Shown here piece by piece: positions 1-13,200 of a stretch of DNA of 20,709 nt (its first letter is position 1; every line of letters starts with the position of its first letter). The notes under the pieces are model-generated. The model worked only from the letters and a program-made list of their open reading frames with translations, was not told where the DNA came from and did no database searches. The DNA is from Saccoglossus kowalevskii (taxonomy: Eukaryota > Hemichordata > Enteropneusta > Harrimaniidae): assembly GCF_000003605.2 (NCBI RefSeq), contig NW_003133843.1:237688-258396 (forward strand), in the 5' to 3' direction. The position numbers were made by a program, and so were the translations under genes.

Positions 1-282
1 AAAAAATCACACACAGATTTCCTGACACAAGTCTCGGTTAATTCATAACCAACTATAAAAAATAAGAGAAAAAAACTAATAAAATAATTTGCAACAATTT
101 ATTAAAGGATGTTTGAGCTGAATTATTAATTATGAATCAAAAATTATAATTCATAATTTCATCAATGAGAGTCTAACTACTGAAATTGAAAAACAACATG
201 TGTTGCAACAAAGGAAGGAATTGTGGGACTCCAAAAGATGCTGTATTCGCCAGAATTCATTTGTTTTTTTTAATCATACTAA

Positions 283-405
283 ACAAATTAGACTGGCACA
301 GTCGGGGAGATTAATTTGTTTTTGTAGTTTAATAAATAAAATAAACAAATTTGCGAAATGGAGGTGTTATCGCGAAATCACCCCGACTGGTTTATTCTAC
401 AGGAA
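283..405 (+). repeat. Interspersed repeat, copy A of an inverted pair
   Basis: Reads TAGACTGGCACAGTCGGG, then TTTGTTTTTGTAGTT, then AAATGGAGGTG and finally CCCGACTGGTTTATTCTAC. Its reverse complement recurs at 715-845. The ends are themselves inverted (AGTCGGG near the start, CCCGACT near the end), as in a small non-autonomous element. Confidence 0.7.
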
Positions 406-714
406 ATTCATTGCTATTAAATATTCATGAATGCACATATTATAATGAGGTGGGTGCCGAAATACGTGCATAATGAGGTCAACATGGTAAAAGTCACACT
501 GCAGACCCAACATGGCAGCACGTTGAAATTCGAGTTTGTCGTAGTTGTCGTTTCTAATTCATCACAATGATCTACAATCAGTCGACGTCGTCTCGGTCAG
601 AGGTCAACTGAAGAGACGTTGTGATAGGCTTAGATGATTGTCAATTAAAACACTCATTAACATAATTACCCATTGAAAAGTCAACGGGTTCATGCAATGT
701 CGATAGAGGGCCAT

Positions 715-845
715 GCAGAATAAACCAGTCGAGGTGATTACGCAGTTACAGGGGATTTCGTCACCTCCATTTTGCAAAATTTTTATTTTATTTTCCAACT
801 ACAAAAACAAAATAATCGCCCGACTGCGCCAGTCTATAAACAAAT
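715..845 (-). repeat. Interspersed repeat, copy B of an inverted pair
   Basis: On the minus strand it reads TAGACTGGCGCAGTCGGG, TTTGTTTTTGTAGTT, AAATGGAGGTG and CTCGACTGGTTTATTCTGC. These are the same blocks, in the same order, as copy A 310 bp away. It has small insertions and deletions, so the copies are not recent. Confidence 0.7.
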
Positions 846-1044
846 TTGCCTGGTGCCATAGGCTGAAAAAAGTTGATATATTGTCATTGAAATGGTGCAT
901 ATTGTTCTCAATTTTACTTTGTTTTAAATGAGATTTCCCATTTATTATATACAATAGAAATACAAGTTCTATAAATGCAGTAAATACCAACATTCTTGGC
1001 AGGAATTTCCTGAATACATGATGATGAATAATTCTGTCACTTAC

Positions 1045-1202
1045 CTAACCACCTTATGTTCTCAGAATGATCAGATTCCTTCACTATCATGTCAACTAAT
1101 TTATCCTGTATTTCTTTTTCTTCTGTGGCACTCTCATCACTGTCCTCCCCAAGTAGAGCATAAATAAACACTAATAATATCAAAATGTCTTCTAGTTTGT
1201 GT
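1045..1202 (-). CDS. SCFD2: SCFD2 exon 11, last exon inside the window
   Basis: Acceptor CATTTTTAG and donor GTAAGTGACAG. It encodes residues 458-510 and one base of 511. LEDILILLVFIYALLGEDS matches the human PEELLILLIYIYSVTGEL. It ends in phase 1, so the gene must continue to the left. Confidence 0.9.
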
Positions 1203-4200
1203 CTAAAAATGAAAAAGTAAACATTTCGTCTAAATTTTCAAGCTTCCAGCAAGTGCGCCCTCTAGATGAAAACAAATAATTCTTTTGTTTTTTTCTGAAT
1301 TAGAAAATATATATTCCCAGCATTCTCACTTAACATGACCCATAAAGCATATTTTTTCTTACATTTGAAAAAAGAACTGTCAGAAATAGTCGGTCCTGTT
1401 AGGTAGCCACAAACAGGACAAGATGTTGATATGATTGAAATGTCCAAATAAATACATATTCAATCACAGTGTGAAAACCAAAAAAGCCTTAATGCATGAC
1501 AACAAAGAAGTTGCCAGCCATAACTTTTATCTCCTCTTGAAAACAAGAATATTTACACCTTGTGCAGTACCAGAATATTGTGATTGCGCCTGACATGAGG
1601 CCAAGAAATTTCATGTAAATGTTTTTCAACAAAATTCTGACAAATAAAAATCTGCGAGCATGATTACCGGAAAGACAATATATCTTACCTATTTTCTTGT
1701 TTTTCTAATAAATTCATTATTTGACTTATTGCACTCGGACAGTCAATGTCTCCAGTATTCAACATCAGCATTTTCTCGATACTCAGTAGATTCTCCATTG
1801 TGGAATAACTGTCATGTTTCAGAGTTTTGACACACGCCAACGCGACTTGTAACAATCCAGCATGCTTTCTGAACGCTTCTGTCTGGCCTCTAAGAAAATA
1901 AAGGTTACGAACTGTTGAGACCTAGGAATTTTTACCTAAACTCTCAAATGGACTTCACTGCAGTTATAAAGAATCCAGAGTCAACAAAGAAATGTGTGGT
2001 GCACACAATTAACCATACAAAAGTTACACTTATGAAACTGAGATAATCTGTTATTTAAGAACAACATATCTAGGGACATTTATATGAAATTTTGGAATAA
2101 AATTTATCATGCCTACCTTTGGTAAGAAACTTGAGTTTCAAAAATTTATTAACATTCAAAAATAAGAAACCAATACTAAAGTTTACTATTAAACAAGTAA
2201 TTGTTAATGACATAGTCCCTGTTTTCATTATAGGCATGAGATATTGAATGACTACTGAAGAAATATCCATGACAACAGCCGACATGTATGAGATATGGTC
2301 AGCTCTGTGGAACTGCATTGATGGCCAGTCAAGCATTCAAATTTGAATCAAAAATGCAAGTGCGTTTGTACAACATGATGTTTGAAATTTGAGCTTGATT
2401 GGTCAGAAATTTGGACCGGAACTACATTCAAAGTGGCAACCAGTCGGACATTTTGAACCCAATCCGGAAGTAATATGACGTGCATCAAAGTCACATCGTA
2501 TTAATCTATGGACCAATTTTGAACAAAACTCATCCATGCACAACTGAAATCTGGTTCCTGAATGGTAAACATATGTGATTTTAATACATTTTTAGCATTA
2601 AAATGGCTGACATTCGGCCATCTTGAACGAGATCATGAAACAAATGTCTGTGCATATGTTTGACATAATGTCTAATCTATGTCAGATTAAGGTTGTTATA
2701 CCATGTATAAATGTTATACCATGTTAGGAGAAGTCATTTAGATAATAGACAGAAAGTGATTGCATTGTCATAGATTCAAAATTCAGCAATATCAGCATGA
2801 AATACTACCCAATAACTAGACATTAGCACATTATAAGGTTAACAAAAATTAAAATTTCATGAAGTCAAAGTTGGAGTAAGCAAAATTACAGAAATAACAA
2901 TTTGCATAATTTTTCATCATTCATGATGTGACAGGCCTACTTACAGAGAACGTAATTTATGACAGAACATTGCGTAAAGTGATTTAAAGTGGGAGGGTCC
3001 CAAACAGTGATAACAAAACATGCTAAAAATGCAAAGGCTCATGGGTAGATGCTTGTTTGTAAACATTGACACGCTATGGCAATCTGACGTATGCGCAGGT
3101 GACAACACTCCCGTTTTAATTAGAATTTGAGCTCATAAATGAACTTTAGATCCATTCAAGGTTTCCCAAATAGTATAGTTTATGGTATACTGTAAAGGGA
3201 TTAATTATTCACTGGGTTTTAATTTTGCTTATTTCGCTGACTGGATAATGCGCTAAATTAAAACCCAGTGAATATGTAAAATTTAGCATAGAAATCTAAA
3301 TGATAAAACCGTGAATTTAAAACCCACTGAATATGCCTTAAATGGTAAATCAGCGAAATTTAGACCCAGCGAAAATTAGTCATTTTACAGTAATAAGTTT
3401 AAAGCGAACCTAAATGCGGCCTTAATTTATAGTTGTGTATATTCTAAACTGTATTTGAAATAATATTGCAGTGGTTTAATTTTGTTTTAATTATAACTGT
3501 AACTTGGATAGGCATTTGAAGTTCTTGCAATTAAAAACCATGGAGGCCTTCATGGACCGAAGGGAATAAATAATGAATGAACATATTTAACATCCGGGTA
3601 CTTTTCAAAGCTATGACGTTTTAGTATCTGATCGCATTCGTATACGCCATTGTACATAGCCGTTCATGCTGACAAGCATTGTGTACTATTAGTATAAACT
3701 CAACTTTTATATGCACAATGTGCTTTTTAAAACTTGGGTTAGAGCATTATGCGTTTGAATCACAGTATTCTGAGAGTGGAAGCCCAATTTCGTTAAAGTA
3801 CCGTACTTCCCCGATCGTAAGCCCCTCCCGAGTATGAAGCCCATCCTTCTATTTTTACTAGGTATTTATCGAGTTTCGAGCATTTACGATTATAAGCCCA
3901 GGGTGTTTTTACTGGGCGTCGACGATATTCTTTAAAATATGCGTGTAAAAAGTGTGTTTTATTTCATAATAATCGTGATTGGCATGGTAGTTTGGTTCGT
4001 GCTTTTATGAGAAAACTCGCATTAATTTCATAATGCATGGCGAATGTACACAACGTGGTTCGCATCCTTTCTATTCTGTCATTTACTCAGGATGAACCCC
4101 GATGTTGCAATACTGGAGTAATCCATATTTCTTTGAGTAGTACAAAGTGTCAATTCAAAGTGTCAATGCATCATGCAGTTCATGTGCATGGTCTCACACT

Positions 4201-7200
4201 GCACACTTTTCAGAATATAAGTGGCCTCAGATTGCAGTGCTATACCATTAAGTGTATGCTCCCAATTTTCCTCTCTTATTCAAAGTATCAATGCATCATG
4301 CAGTTAGAGTGCATGGTCTCACACTGCACACTTTTCAGAGTATAAGTGGCTTCAGATTGCAGTGTTATACCATTAAGTGTATGCTCCCAATTTTCCTCTC
4401 TTACTCAAAGTGTCAATGAATCATGCAGTTCATATGTGTAGTCTCACAGATGTTTTCTTTATTTGAAAAGTAAGCAGTATGCTTGATCAGATTATATTTG
4501 TGTGAACACAAAATATAATGCTAATGGCAAACATGGTACCATCCATTCCATTCATTCATCTATGCACGGCACCTATCCAGCATGAACATAGAACATTGCA
4601 GAAACCATCATCATATCAATACAAATGAATAGATACATGTAGCTTTCGAAAAGCCAAAAATGTGATCGTTAAGTCGTGTACCTGATTATAGGGCATGGTT
4701 TACTTTGAGACTATCATGAAAGGCCTAGGGTTTGAATGATGTGACATGTTGGCGACTGTGAAAGATTTTTAAATTCTTCCTCCACACTCAGTTTACCCAT
4801 GGTTACTATTAACCGTCGTTTACTTTTCGGAAATTGCGAATCGCCAGTTTTTAGGGAAAAAATCATCGTTTTTTCGTTGCAATCAGTGCTACAGATCGCA
4901 TTTTAATATTGCGGTAATTCACTTCCGCATTGCGTTAAAAAATCATCGTCAATAATCGGAAAATTTCATCATTACGACACATTATTTTGATTGGTTAATG
5001 AAAGACATGACCTGTTAGGTCAAAGGAAGTTGTTTCAGGTCAAATCGTGCTGAAAAACCTCATGGTGAAAAATTGCTTTGCGTCGAGAGTCTGTGTACGA
5101 TCGAAAATATACCAAAACGAAGATAATGATAAATGCCTTTGACTGTTTCCCCACAGACCCTACCCATTATTTCACCGTAAATTCAGACGGTATGTGAATT
5201 CTATTGTAATAAAATGTGTGTTTTTTATGAACATGTTTGTTTCTTCATTGTAAGTGTTGTGGAAATCAACTACGCATTTTTTGTCAAAAATAAGTATTAT
5301 TTTCCCGAGCCCGGCGTGGTGAACGAATAATATTTTTTGGATAATTTTTCGTTGTTGGTGTGTGGGTGATGAGAGTATATCGTCGACGATGCCCCTTGTT
5401 CGGATGATAGTTTTATTTCAAATTACACAGAAGTCTGTGAACAATCTGCTCGGTGTTCCTGTGACAATTGTCCCATGATTTGCCAGTGCAGCACCGTGAA
5501 TACATGGACGAAAATGTTTCCACCACCACCCTACGAACTCAAGATTGCATACTCCAGCATCCAGACTTTGAAATAATTTGCACACACAGTGCAGTACTGG
5601 AAACAGCATTTATTAGACAGTTAAACAAACAAAAAATGCCTGTCTCGATCAATCGCAAATCCATAATGTTTGTATGTTGATACGCTTGTATAAAATAACA
5701 TTAACATAAAAGTCGAAACAACGTAGACTAGAAGTCAATTCACCAATCCAGCCAACTATGGCTCCCTAAGTTGTTTATATTTAATCAGATACTAGTTCGT
5801 CATCATTCTTTGTTACCTTACCTGTTTATACCTCATGAGGACGTTTTTTTATGGCAAGATGGCACAAACGAAAGTCCTTCGCAGGTTTATGGTTTCTCAT
5901 ATATTAAAAATCATTTTTTTTAAATATTTTTTTCAAATTTTTAATCAATATACATAACTTGATAAATACAAACACCAAATTAGGCTCTATTTAGTTCCCC
6001 TTTAATTTACATAAGAACATTTCTGCATGATTTCAGCATTTATAATATCAAATTTAAAGGAAATTAAAATCATTTCAAAAGAACTTTTTTTGAAATTGGA
6101 CCTGTATCTTGATATTTCACTGTAAAACTTACTTGAACAATTTGAGATGAGTGTGTATGCTATCCGCAGTCACTCTCCCAATTCTACCTGTCAACTGTAG
6201 AGGGAGCCCTTCTTCTGACGCTGCTTCTACAATCTGACGGTTTATTTCCATCAAACATTCCTGCAAGTAAACACAATTTACAATAGGTGATTTTCAGATC
6301 AACTGCGAGATCTCATGAGTTGTGTGAAAGACGTGTGCCGAACGTCTGTCGCAAAAAACGAAGATTTGATTTTGAACTCAAATTACGTAGCTCACATTGA
6401 AAGACCGATCTATGACAGGGGAATGTTGTGTTTGAATACCCTTTACTTCATCAAAATTACCCATCATCAAATGTGTACAGCACGTTATTAAGCACGGAAA
6501 TATCTCCCAAAATACTTCGCGTTTGTTGAATCCAACTTTGTTTTCCTATTTTTACATTCAATTTCATGCATAACGCAGGATCTTGCAGCGATAAAAGTGA
6601 GAAAATAATGCCCTCACAATCTCAAAACAAAGAATATTAATAAGGCTGTCACAATTTTACAAAATACAGAAAAACTGTCTAAACCAAACACACAGATAAA
6701 TATTGTGAATTATTATTTAATAATCTATTACTTAGAAGCAATCTCTGATAGAAGCACATGAGGACATTAAATTACATTTACTCCATTAAACAGTTCATTA
6801 AAATACAACTTATTTTGACCACAGACACCCCTCCCTCTGTCATTGACCTCTTAGTGCAATGACTACTAATAGAACAAATATGGTATTACAGATAATTGAT
6901 TGGGTTACCTTGTGTTTACTTGTTATCATAGCATTAAGTAAACTGGATGCTGCACTATCACCGGGATGAGCCAGGCAACCAGGAACCAACACATCACTGC
7001 AGTATTGACTGTAAAAATAAAGCCGCTACATGTGAGCGAACTTTGAACAGCGTATACTTTCTATGTTAGCTGTATTCAACACGTGTTAGTAGCAAGGACA
7101 ATAGTAAACCAATAAACTCGAAATATGTTAGCTTTCGATCAAGGTGCATCACAAACCATAACATCAAATTTGAGGACCAGAATTGCCTTAATAGGCCATT

Positions 7201-10200
7201 TTTGATAAATTGGTAGAGAAAATCAATATGTATATGTAAATTATCATACATGGTTTTTATCTTAAGTTTGAATGTAATCAGTCAAAGCATGCCTGAGAAA
7301 TTGCTCTAGCTAGCCACATGCACATGGATGGATGGACGGAACCAAAATTAACAGTTCCCAAATTCAGTCTAAAAAATATTTGTATAACAAAACTCACCTT
7401 CCCTCTGAGCAAAGATCAGCCATGTTGACAGCCACATCTGAACTATGACACGGTAGCCTAGGCAACACAGCTATGACCTTATCGGCCAAAGTATCACCAT
7501 GGTGACCAGTTGGTCCAACAAGATCTAACGACCGGTCAATAAAAACTATAGATGCTTTGTTTGCAGCACTCTGTAAGAAAGCGAACAAATTTTATTATAT
7601 TTAATGCAAAGCTTTTTAGACAGGGACAATAAAATCACAGAGTCTTTATAGGAAATGTTCAAAACAGAACTCACCGATCTCTGAAAAAAAATATTGCCTG
7701 TCTGTGGTACACACAGGCAAAGAGAATGGAAGAAAAAGACAGAGAGAAAGGGAGAGAGAACCGTGAGTCCTAATACTACAGGAACTGGGAAGAACGTCAC
7801 AGATATAGAATTACATTATCATAAATTAGAAGGCTCAATATCATTTGTACAGCTGGTTGATACAAGCATGCCAATGTCAATGTCAATGATGGATATAGGA
7901 TGACATACTTGTTTACATTATTTGCATGTGCACTGTGATTGGTTGACAAAAACCTGTTGTGCACTGTGATTGGTTGACACAAACCTGTTGTGCACTGTGA
8001 TTGGTTGACAAAAACCTGTTGTGCACTGTGATTGGTTGACAAAAAAACTGTTGTGCACTGTGATTGGTTGACAAAACCTGTTGTTAGCATGGAAAGGTAA
8101 AAGAATACCAATCACACTACCTACATGGTTAACTACCTGAACTGAGTGTTTGGCAAAATGGCTCTATTTAAAATCAGAATGATGGAGTTATTTACTTTTC
8201 TGTCATATTCAATAATGAATATTTAATAGAATACTTTTTCAAGTTTATTTGAAAAAAATTGAGCACAATTTGCAACTAAAAGCTGTCAAAAAGGCAGCCA
8301 TGTGAATCTTCAAAATATACATAGTAAATGATGCATGGGCCTTTCAAATTACATTTCCCATTATGCATTGTTGCAACCAGAGATTTTAAACATACACATA
8401 CTACTTCTTAGTTTTTGTTACCCATATATATTTATTGCTGAATGTTCTTTTTCCAAAGATGCAATAAAATATTCCTATTACATGTATGTGCTCTAGTTAA
8501 TAGCACAACTTATGAACAATTGATGCGATATATTAGCGCTGATCCGTGCACAACAATTTTTGTCAAACATGTGCATGCTGGGTATACCAATAATATAGAC
8601 AAATGATGTCATAGTGTGCCAGTCTAATGCATTGTTATTAACACATTGTCTGCTGAAAGTTTATATCGAAAGCCCAAAGCCATCTGTGGTAAGACATGTA
8701 CTGTCCAACTATGAATACATGCAACTTGAAAGGTACATACTTTCCGTCTGCTCTTGGCTGACTGTAAACCAGCTAATTCAGATGCAATTATCGCACTCAG
8801 TGTCCCCACTGAATAACAATCTTCGTTTACTTTTAATTGATCAAGTAATGAACTCATTGAACAAACAAACATCTACAGAGAAGATCAAACATTAGAAGTT
8901 ATAAATATCTGCTACATTCACACAACAGCATTTTATCTGAGCCCTATGAATCAAGTCGGCTCGGGCAAGCAAAAATGGCTGTGTATACACGTTAGGGTTG
9001 AGCCAATCATGGCCCCAACTGTGTATACGCATCGGGCCCAAATCACGCCCTCAACCGTCTTCTTCAAGTAACCAATAGAATGCTGCCGTGTGAACATAAC
9101 AATCCATTGAAGGTATCGGGTAATAGAAGAAAGAACTCAATATATGGCGATTAATTACATTTATCCCAATATTTATGATAGAGAAAACAATTACCCTTGC
9201 AACATTTATTTGATTTTTTACACTCTGAAGCAAAGAACACGCACAATAATTGCAGGGCTTTTTCTTTGAAAATCACAATAATTTGATTTAATTAAATATT
9301 TATCAGCATAGCTACAAGAACAATGTACCATGTTTCCATGATTTGATCTGTTAATCTCACCTGTTGCAATGAGCTTATAGTTGTGTAATATATATTTAAT
9401 CCAGTCTACGGTCAGACTCACATTTATTCTAGTACTAGATAATAGACCAATTAGACGGCTAGATTAAAACTAAGCATGTTATAATGTATATTGATATTGA
9501 CAATGATGGAATGTTTGTATTCATGTGCTGCCTATTCCGAAATACCTTTATCTTGTTTTGCAGTTCTTTAGGCAGCATAGAAAACTCTACATCAGACAGA
9601 GATTCAATTGGTTTTTTATCCTAGAAGAGAAATCATACATGAGAAAGTAGGTGTAATAGTGTTACGGAATTCAGTGACAACATTATGTTATCTCCTCATA
9701 TCACTGGTTTGTGGAGCTGATACAAGTCATAATCCAAGAATGACAACCAGCTCTACATATAAGTGATAACCTTTCTATGATACTGTGGAATACTTTATTT
9801 TAGCTTGAATTAATTTTCACTGAAAAGACTTTTTAGGCGTTTTGTATGGAATTTATTTTCACTGAGTTCAATTGTTAATTATAGGAAAAAAAGTATATTC
9901 GCTGGATTTTATTTTCAAGGAATCATCCCTTCAGCGAAAATAAATTCCAAGCGAAAATAAAGTATTCTACAGTATGCTAATTTATGCTAAATATGCATGC
10001 GTCAATGCAGTGAACAAGCATTTCCATGCCATTGGTTTTTCAAAATTGACAGACCTATTATGCTTCCTTTTTCAAAATAAACTTCCAGTCATCATTGTAC
10101 TGAATTATTGTCGTTGCATCACGCGAGTAATTGTTATTACTAGTCTGAAATTCTCATATTGCAATGATAAAAACAGTACCATTTGACGATTTGGTTTTCT

Positions 10201-13200
10201 CTGTGTATTGTTGCAGCACACACAAACTGATGACCTTTATCATGCCATGTTTTTAATAGTGTGAAACATCAGTTACACTAATCATACCACAATACGGATT
10301 TAGTAATTCCTCATTACTATTCAGATTTATGCAAATATCACTATGAGATGTATTTAACTGCTTCATGCGATGTCCAATATTTTCATTAACCAATCAAATA
10401 TACTGGCCATGATATTACTAGCATTGTATCTAGGCATTAGTATAGTGGCGTAAAGCAAGTCGCATGCCATATATATTCCACCTTAATAAGGACAGTGTAT
10501 TGTATAAACACATGGCAAAATACTGATACTGTTATTACCCAAAAACCAGATGTTAGACCCAGAAAAAAATTTTAAATTTACCAAACCATTTCTTTTCTAA
10601 AATCAATGTGGATGTATCTATATTAGTATGCAAATAGCTAGGAAATGAATTTTCTGTCGACCTATAAGTCATTTCTCAAATATGCAGCATGAACATTCTA
10701 ACATTTTACCCCCATTTGTTTTTATTGGTCATTTTTGCTCAGTGTAATGAATAGATTAAAAATTAATTACATTGTGAAAAATTGCCAAAAAAATTCTGAC
10801 TTCTGAAGTATAATTTGCTTACCTTGTGTTTCCGGTACTCCTGTAACCTTCTGAGATCAGAGGGTAATAGCGGGAATAATGAAGTGTGTCCCGGTGTAAT
10901 GAACAAGCTAGGACACACACTAGCTGTAAACAATGGAACACACAGTATTTCTGTTGTATAATTCTGTGAAGTGAAAACACAAAAAATATAAAAATACTTC
11001 CATTCCATTGAGTAATGATATGAACTATTATTGTCTGTATTCATTTAAGAGCCACTATTAAAAATAAAGTTTAAAAGCAGGTTCAGAAGAAACTAAAAAA
11101 TATTGTCATTTTTTATAAATTTTCATTATTATAGGTTAGGTTTAACAGTAAACCAGCCAATAGTTAAAGGCGAAATTCTCAAACACTACTTGATTACCAA
11201 ATGACTTATATAATGTATTCTTTTTATTTGAAAGGAGCATAAATGTTAAATGTTTCATAAATAGTTAATAAATTTCTATCAAAAAAACAAAACATTCAAG
11301 CCTTCATGATATTCATTGAGCAGCAAACAAACATTATATTGACAAAAAAGATTTTGAATTGTCATTTGAAATTTACTTTATCTTGGCAAAGGTTTCTATG
11401 GTCAAAATATCTTCAAATCATAAAATGTTACCCAGTGATAAAGTAATAATCAATGAACATTGCCATGTGAATTATGACTATGAACTTGACAAAAATTTGA
11501 ATTAGTCTTCTACACATGTACTTTAAGGTAGCACCAGGGGGGAATTGAAGAACAGTTGAGCTGTGATGAGGAAGTATGTGAACATTTAATTATGGCAAAA
11601 TATGTGTTTCAGGAAAGCTGAGATATAAAGAAATATGATCATGTAATTTTAATGTTAATATTAAACAGATTAAATTATGAATATTTCAGCGAGGATCTGA
11701 AAAAAAAATTCTTTCACAGGATTGGTCGTTTCTCAACATTCTTTCATTCTATGTTCATGATTTTTTTCACTGTTACTTAACAAGATAACAATATTTGAAT
11801 AGACCATTTTCCGTACACTGCGAGAATCACGCGTTATGTGTGAAATCGAACGTAAAAACAGGACAAACAAAGGTCATAGCGTCGTAGTGGCGTCAAACAT
11901 CGTGTGGGATTCGACAAACGCGAAAGTATTTTGGGGGCATTTCCATGCTTAACAATGTGCTGTCCAGATTTGATGATAGACAATTTCAATTAAGTAAGGG
12001 TATTCGGAAGCAATATTCCTCTGTCGAAGATCGGCCGGTCGGTGTGAGCTATGAAATAAAGAAATTCAAGTTCAAAATCAAATCGTTCGATTTTTGCGGC
12101 AGACGCTCGACGCGCGTCTTTCATGCATCTCGCGAGATCTCGCAATTGTACGGAAAATCACCTATTTAGATGGCCAAAATCTCAAAATTAGATTCTCACA
12201 AAATAGTTTATAAGATGTATTTTTTAGCCCATTGCAAATATGTGTATTGTTAGCGTGAAGAAAGGTATTTCACTGTTTATGATAGTTCAAAATTAGTTTC
12301 CATGAAAATGCAATAAAACATTTCTGTGTACCTGGCCATGGATAAAGACCTAATTTATTATCATATGTGTCCCATAACAATTATACTTTGGAACCTAAAA
12401 AGTATCTGATCTTTGTGGTAGACTGTCCAGAAAGAGACAGAACTAGCTTTAGTAAGTTGTCGTACCACACAATACATTGTCTTGAGTTATCACTTAGCCT
12501 GGTTATCTATATGAAGGGTGAAGCTACAAATTGTTTGTTTTTTTATGATTCAGAGATCCTTTGAAATATGTATTTTTTTACCCATTAGGCCAGACTTTTA
12601 TTATCCCTTGTTTCACAAACCCGCTGAATGAACAGGAGCCGAAAATGAAATAAAAATAAAATTTTATTTCAGCGTAATTTCTTGCGCTCGCCGACTTGTA
12701 AGTGGAAAAAATTGCTAAAAAAAATATTTTTATTTTCATTGTTTTTTCCGCCCACCACATAAGAAACCCAAGTTGCATTTTCAAGGAAGTATCATGATCA
12801 AAGTACCGAAGTCTCGCGCAGATGAGAAACAAGGTTATACATGGAATAAAATTTCTTCTCTTCGATCAATTATCTAATGGAAAAAAAAATTAGTTTTATT
12901 TTTTTCCCGTCCTCCTCAAAAAAATTGCCTTATAAAAACTCGAGAAACAAGAAATAAAAGAAGTCTGGCATTACTACTTTAAGTACTAAAAGCACTGTCT
13001 TACCATATTGCCCATCCAGAGAAGCATCTGCTCTTCAAATTCGCCAAACAATCTGCTTTCCAGCGCTGGATCGTACGTTTCATTTTTAACATAGAAATGT
13101 ACTTCAGGGGTAGCGGCCGTGATCACGATACAGTACTGGAAATTACTACCTGAAACAATGTCTTTGATGATACTGGCAGTTCGACCAATTAATGGTGTAC

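Larger units (their letters stand above)
1..1044 (-). other. Part of SCFD2 intron 11, with an inverted repeat pair
   Basis: Starts with the exon 11 donor and continues off the left edge. No further SCFD2 exon was recognised. The only structure seen is the inverted pair of repeats at 283-405 and 715-845. Confidence 0.6.
1890..6132 (-). other. SCFD2 intron 9, the largest intron in the window
   Basis: 4.2 kb holding several separate repeats: a dispersed 82-bp repeat, a MITE, a 125-bp tandem repeat and a P2X7-like coding remnant. The stretch 5700-6130 is AT-rich with nothing recognised. The stretch 3795-3930 repeats an AAGCCC motif and may be an old transposon end. Confidence 0.8.
10964..13003 (-). 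other. SCFD2 intron 3
   Basis: 2.04 kb with two inverted-repeat elements (11799-12171 and 12589-12969). The first 830 bp (10964-11798) and the spacer 12172-12588 show nothing recognisable. Confidence 0.8.

Noticed and set aside
4037-4345. 102-codon plus-strand open frame
   Set aside because: It runs through the 125-bp tandem repeat and reads the same peptide twice. No recognisable domain.
7930-8084. CRISPR-like array of 31-bp units
   Set aside because: The units abut without unique spacers, and the genome is that of an animal.
7797-8115. Two overlapping minus-strand open frames with repeated NQSQCTT/TNHSA peptides
   Set aside because: They are produced by the 31-bp tandem repeat, whose length rotates the frame. 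No family similarity and no splice context.
11945-12169. 74-codon plus-strand frame within the CpG-rich element
   Set aside because: It runs into the terminal inverted repeat and has no recognisable similarity. It looks like a chance open frame in higher-GC sequence.
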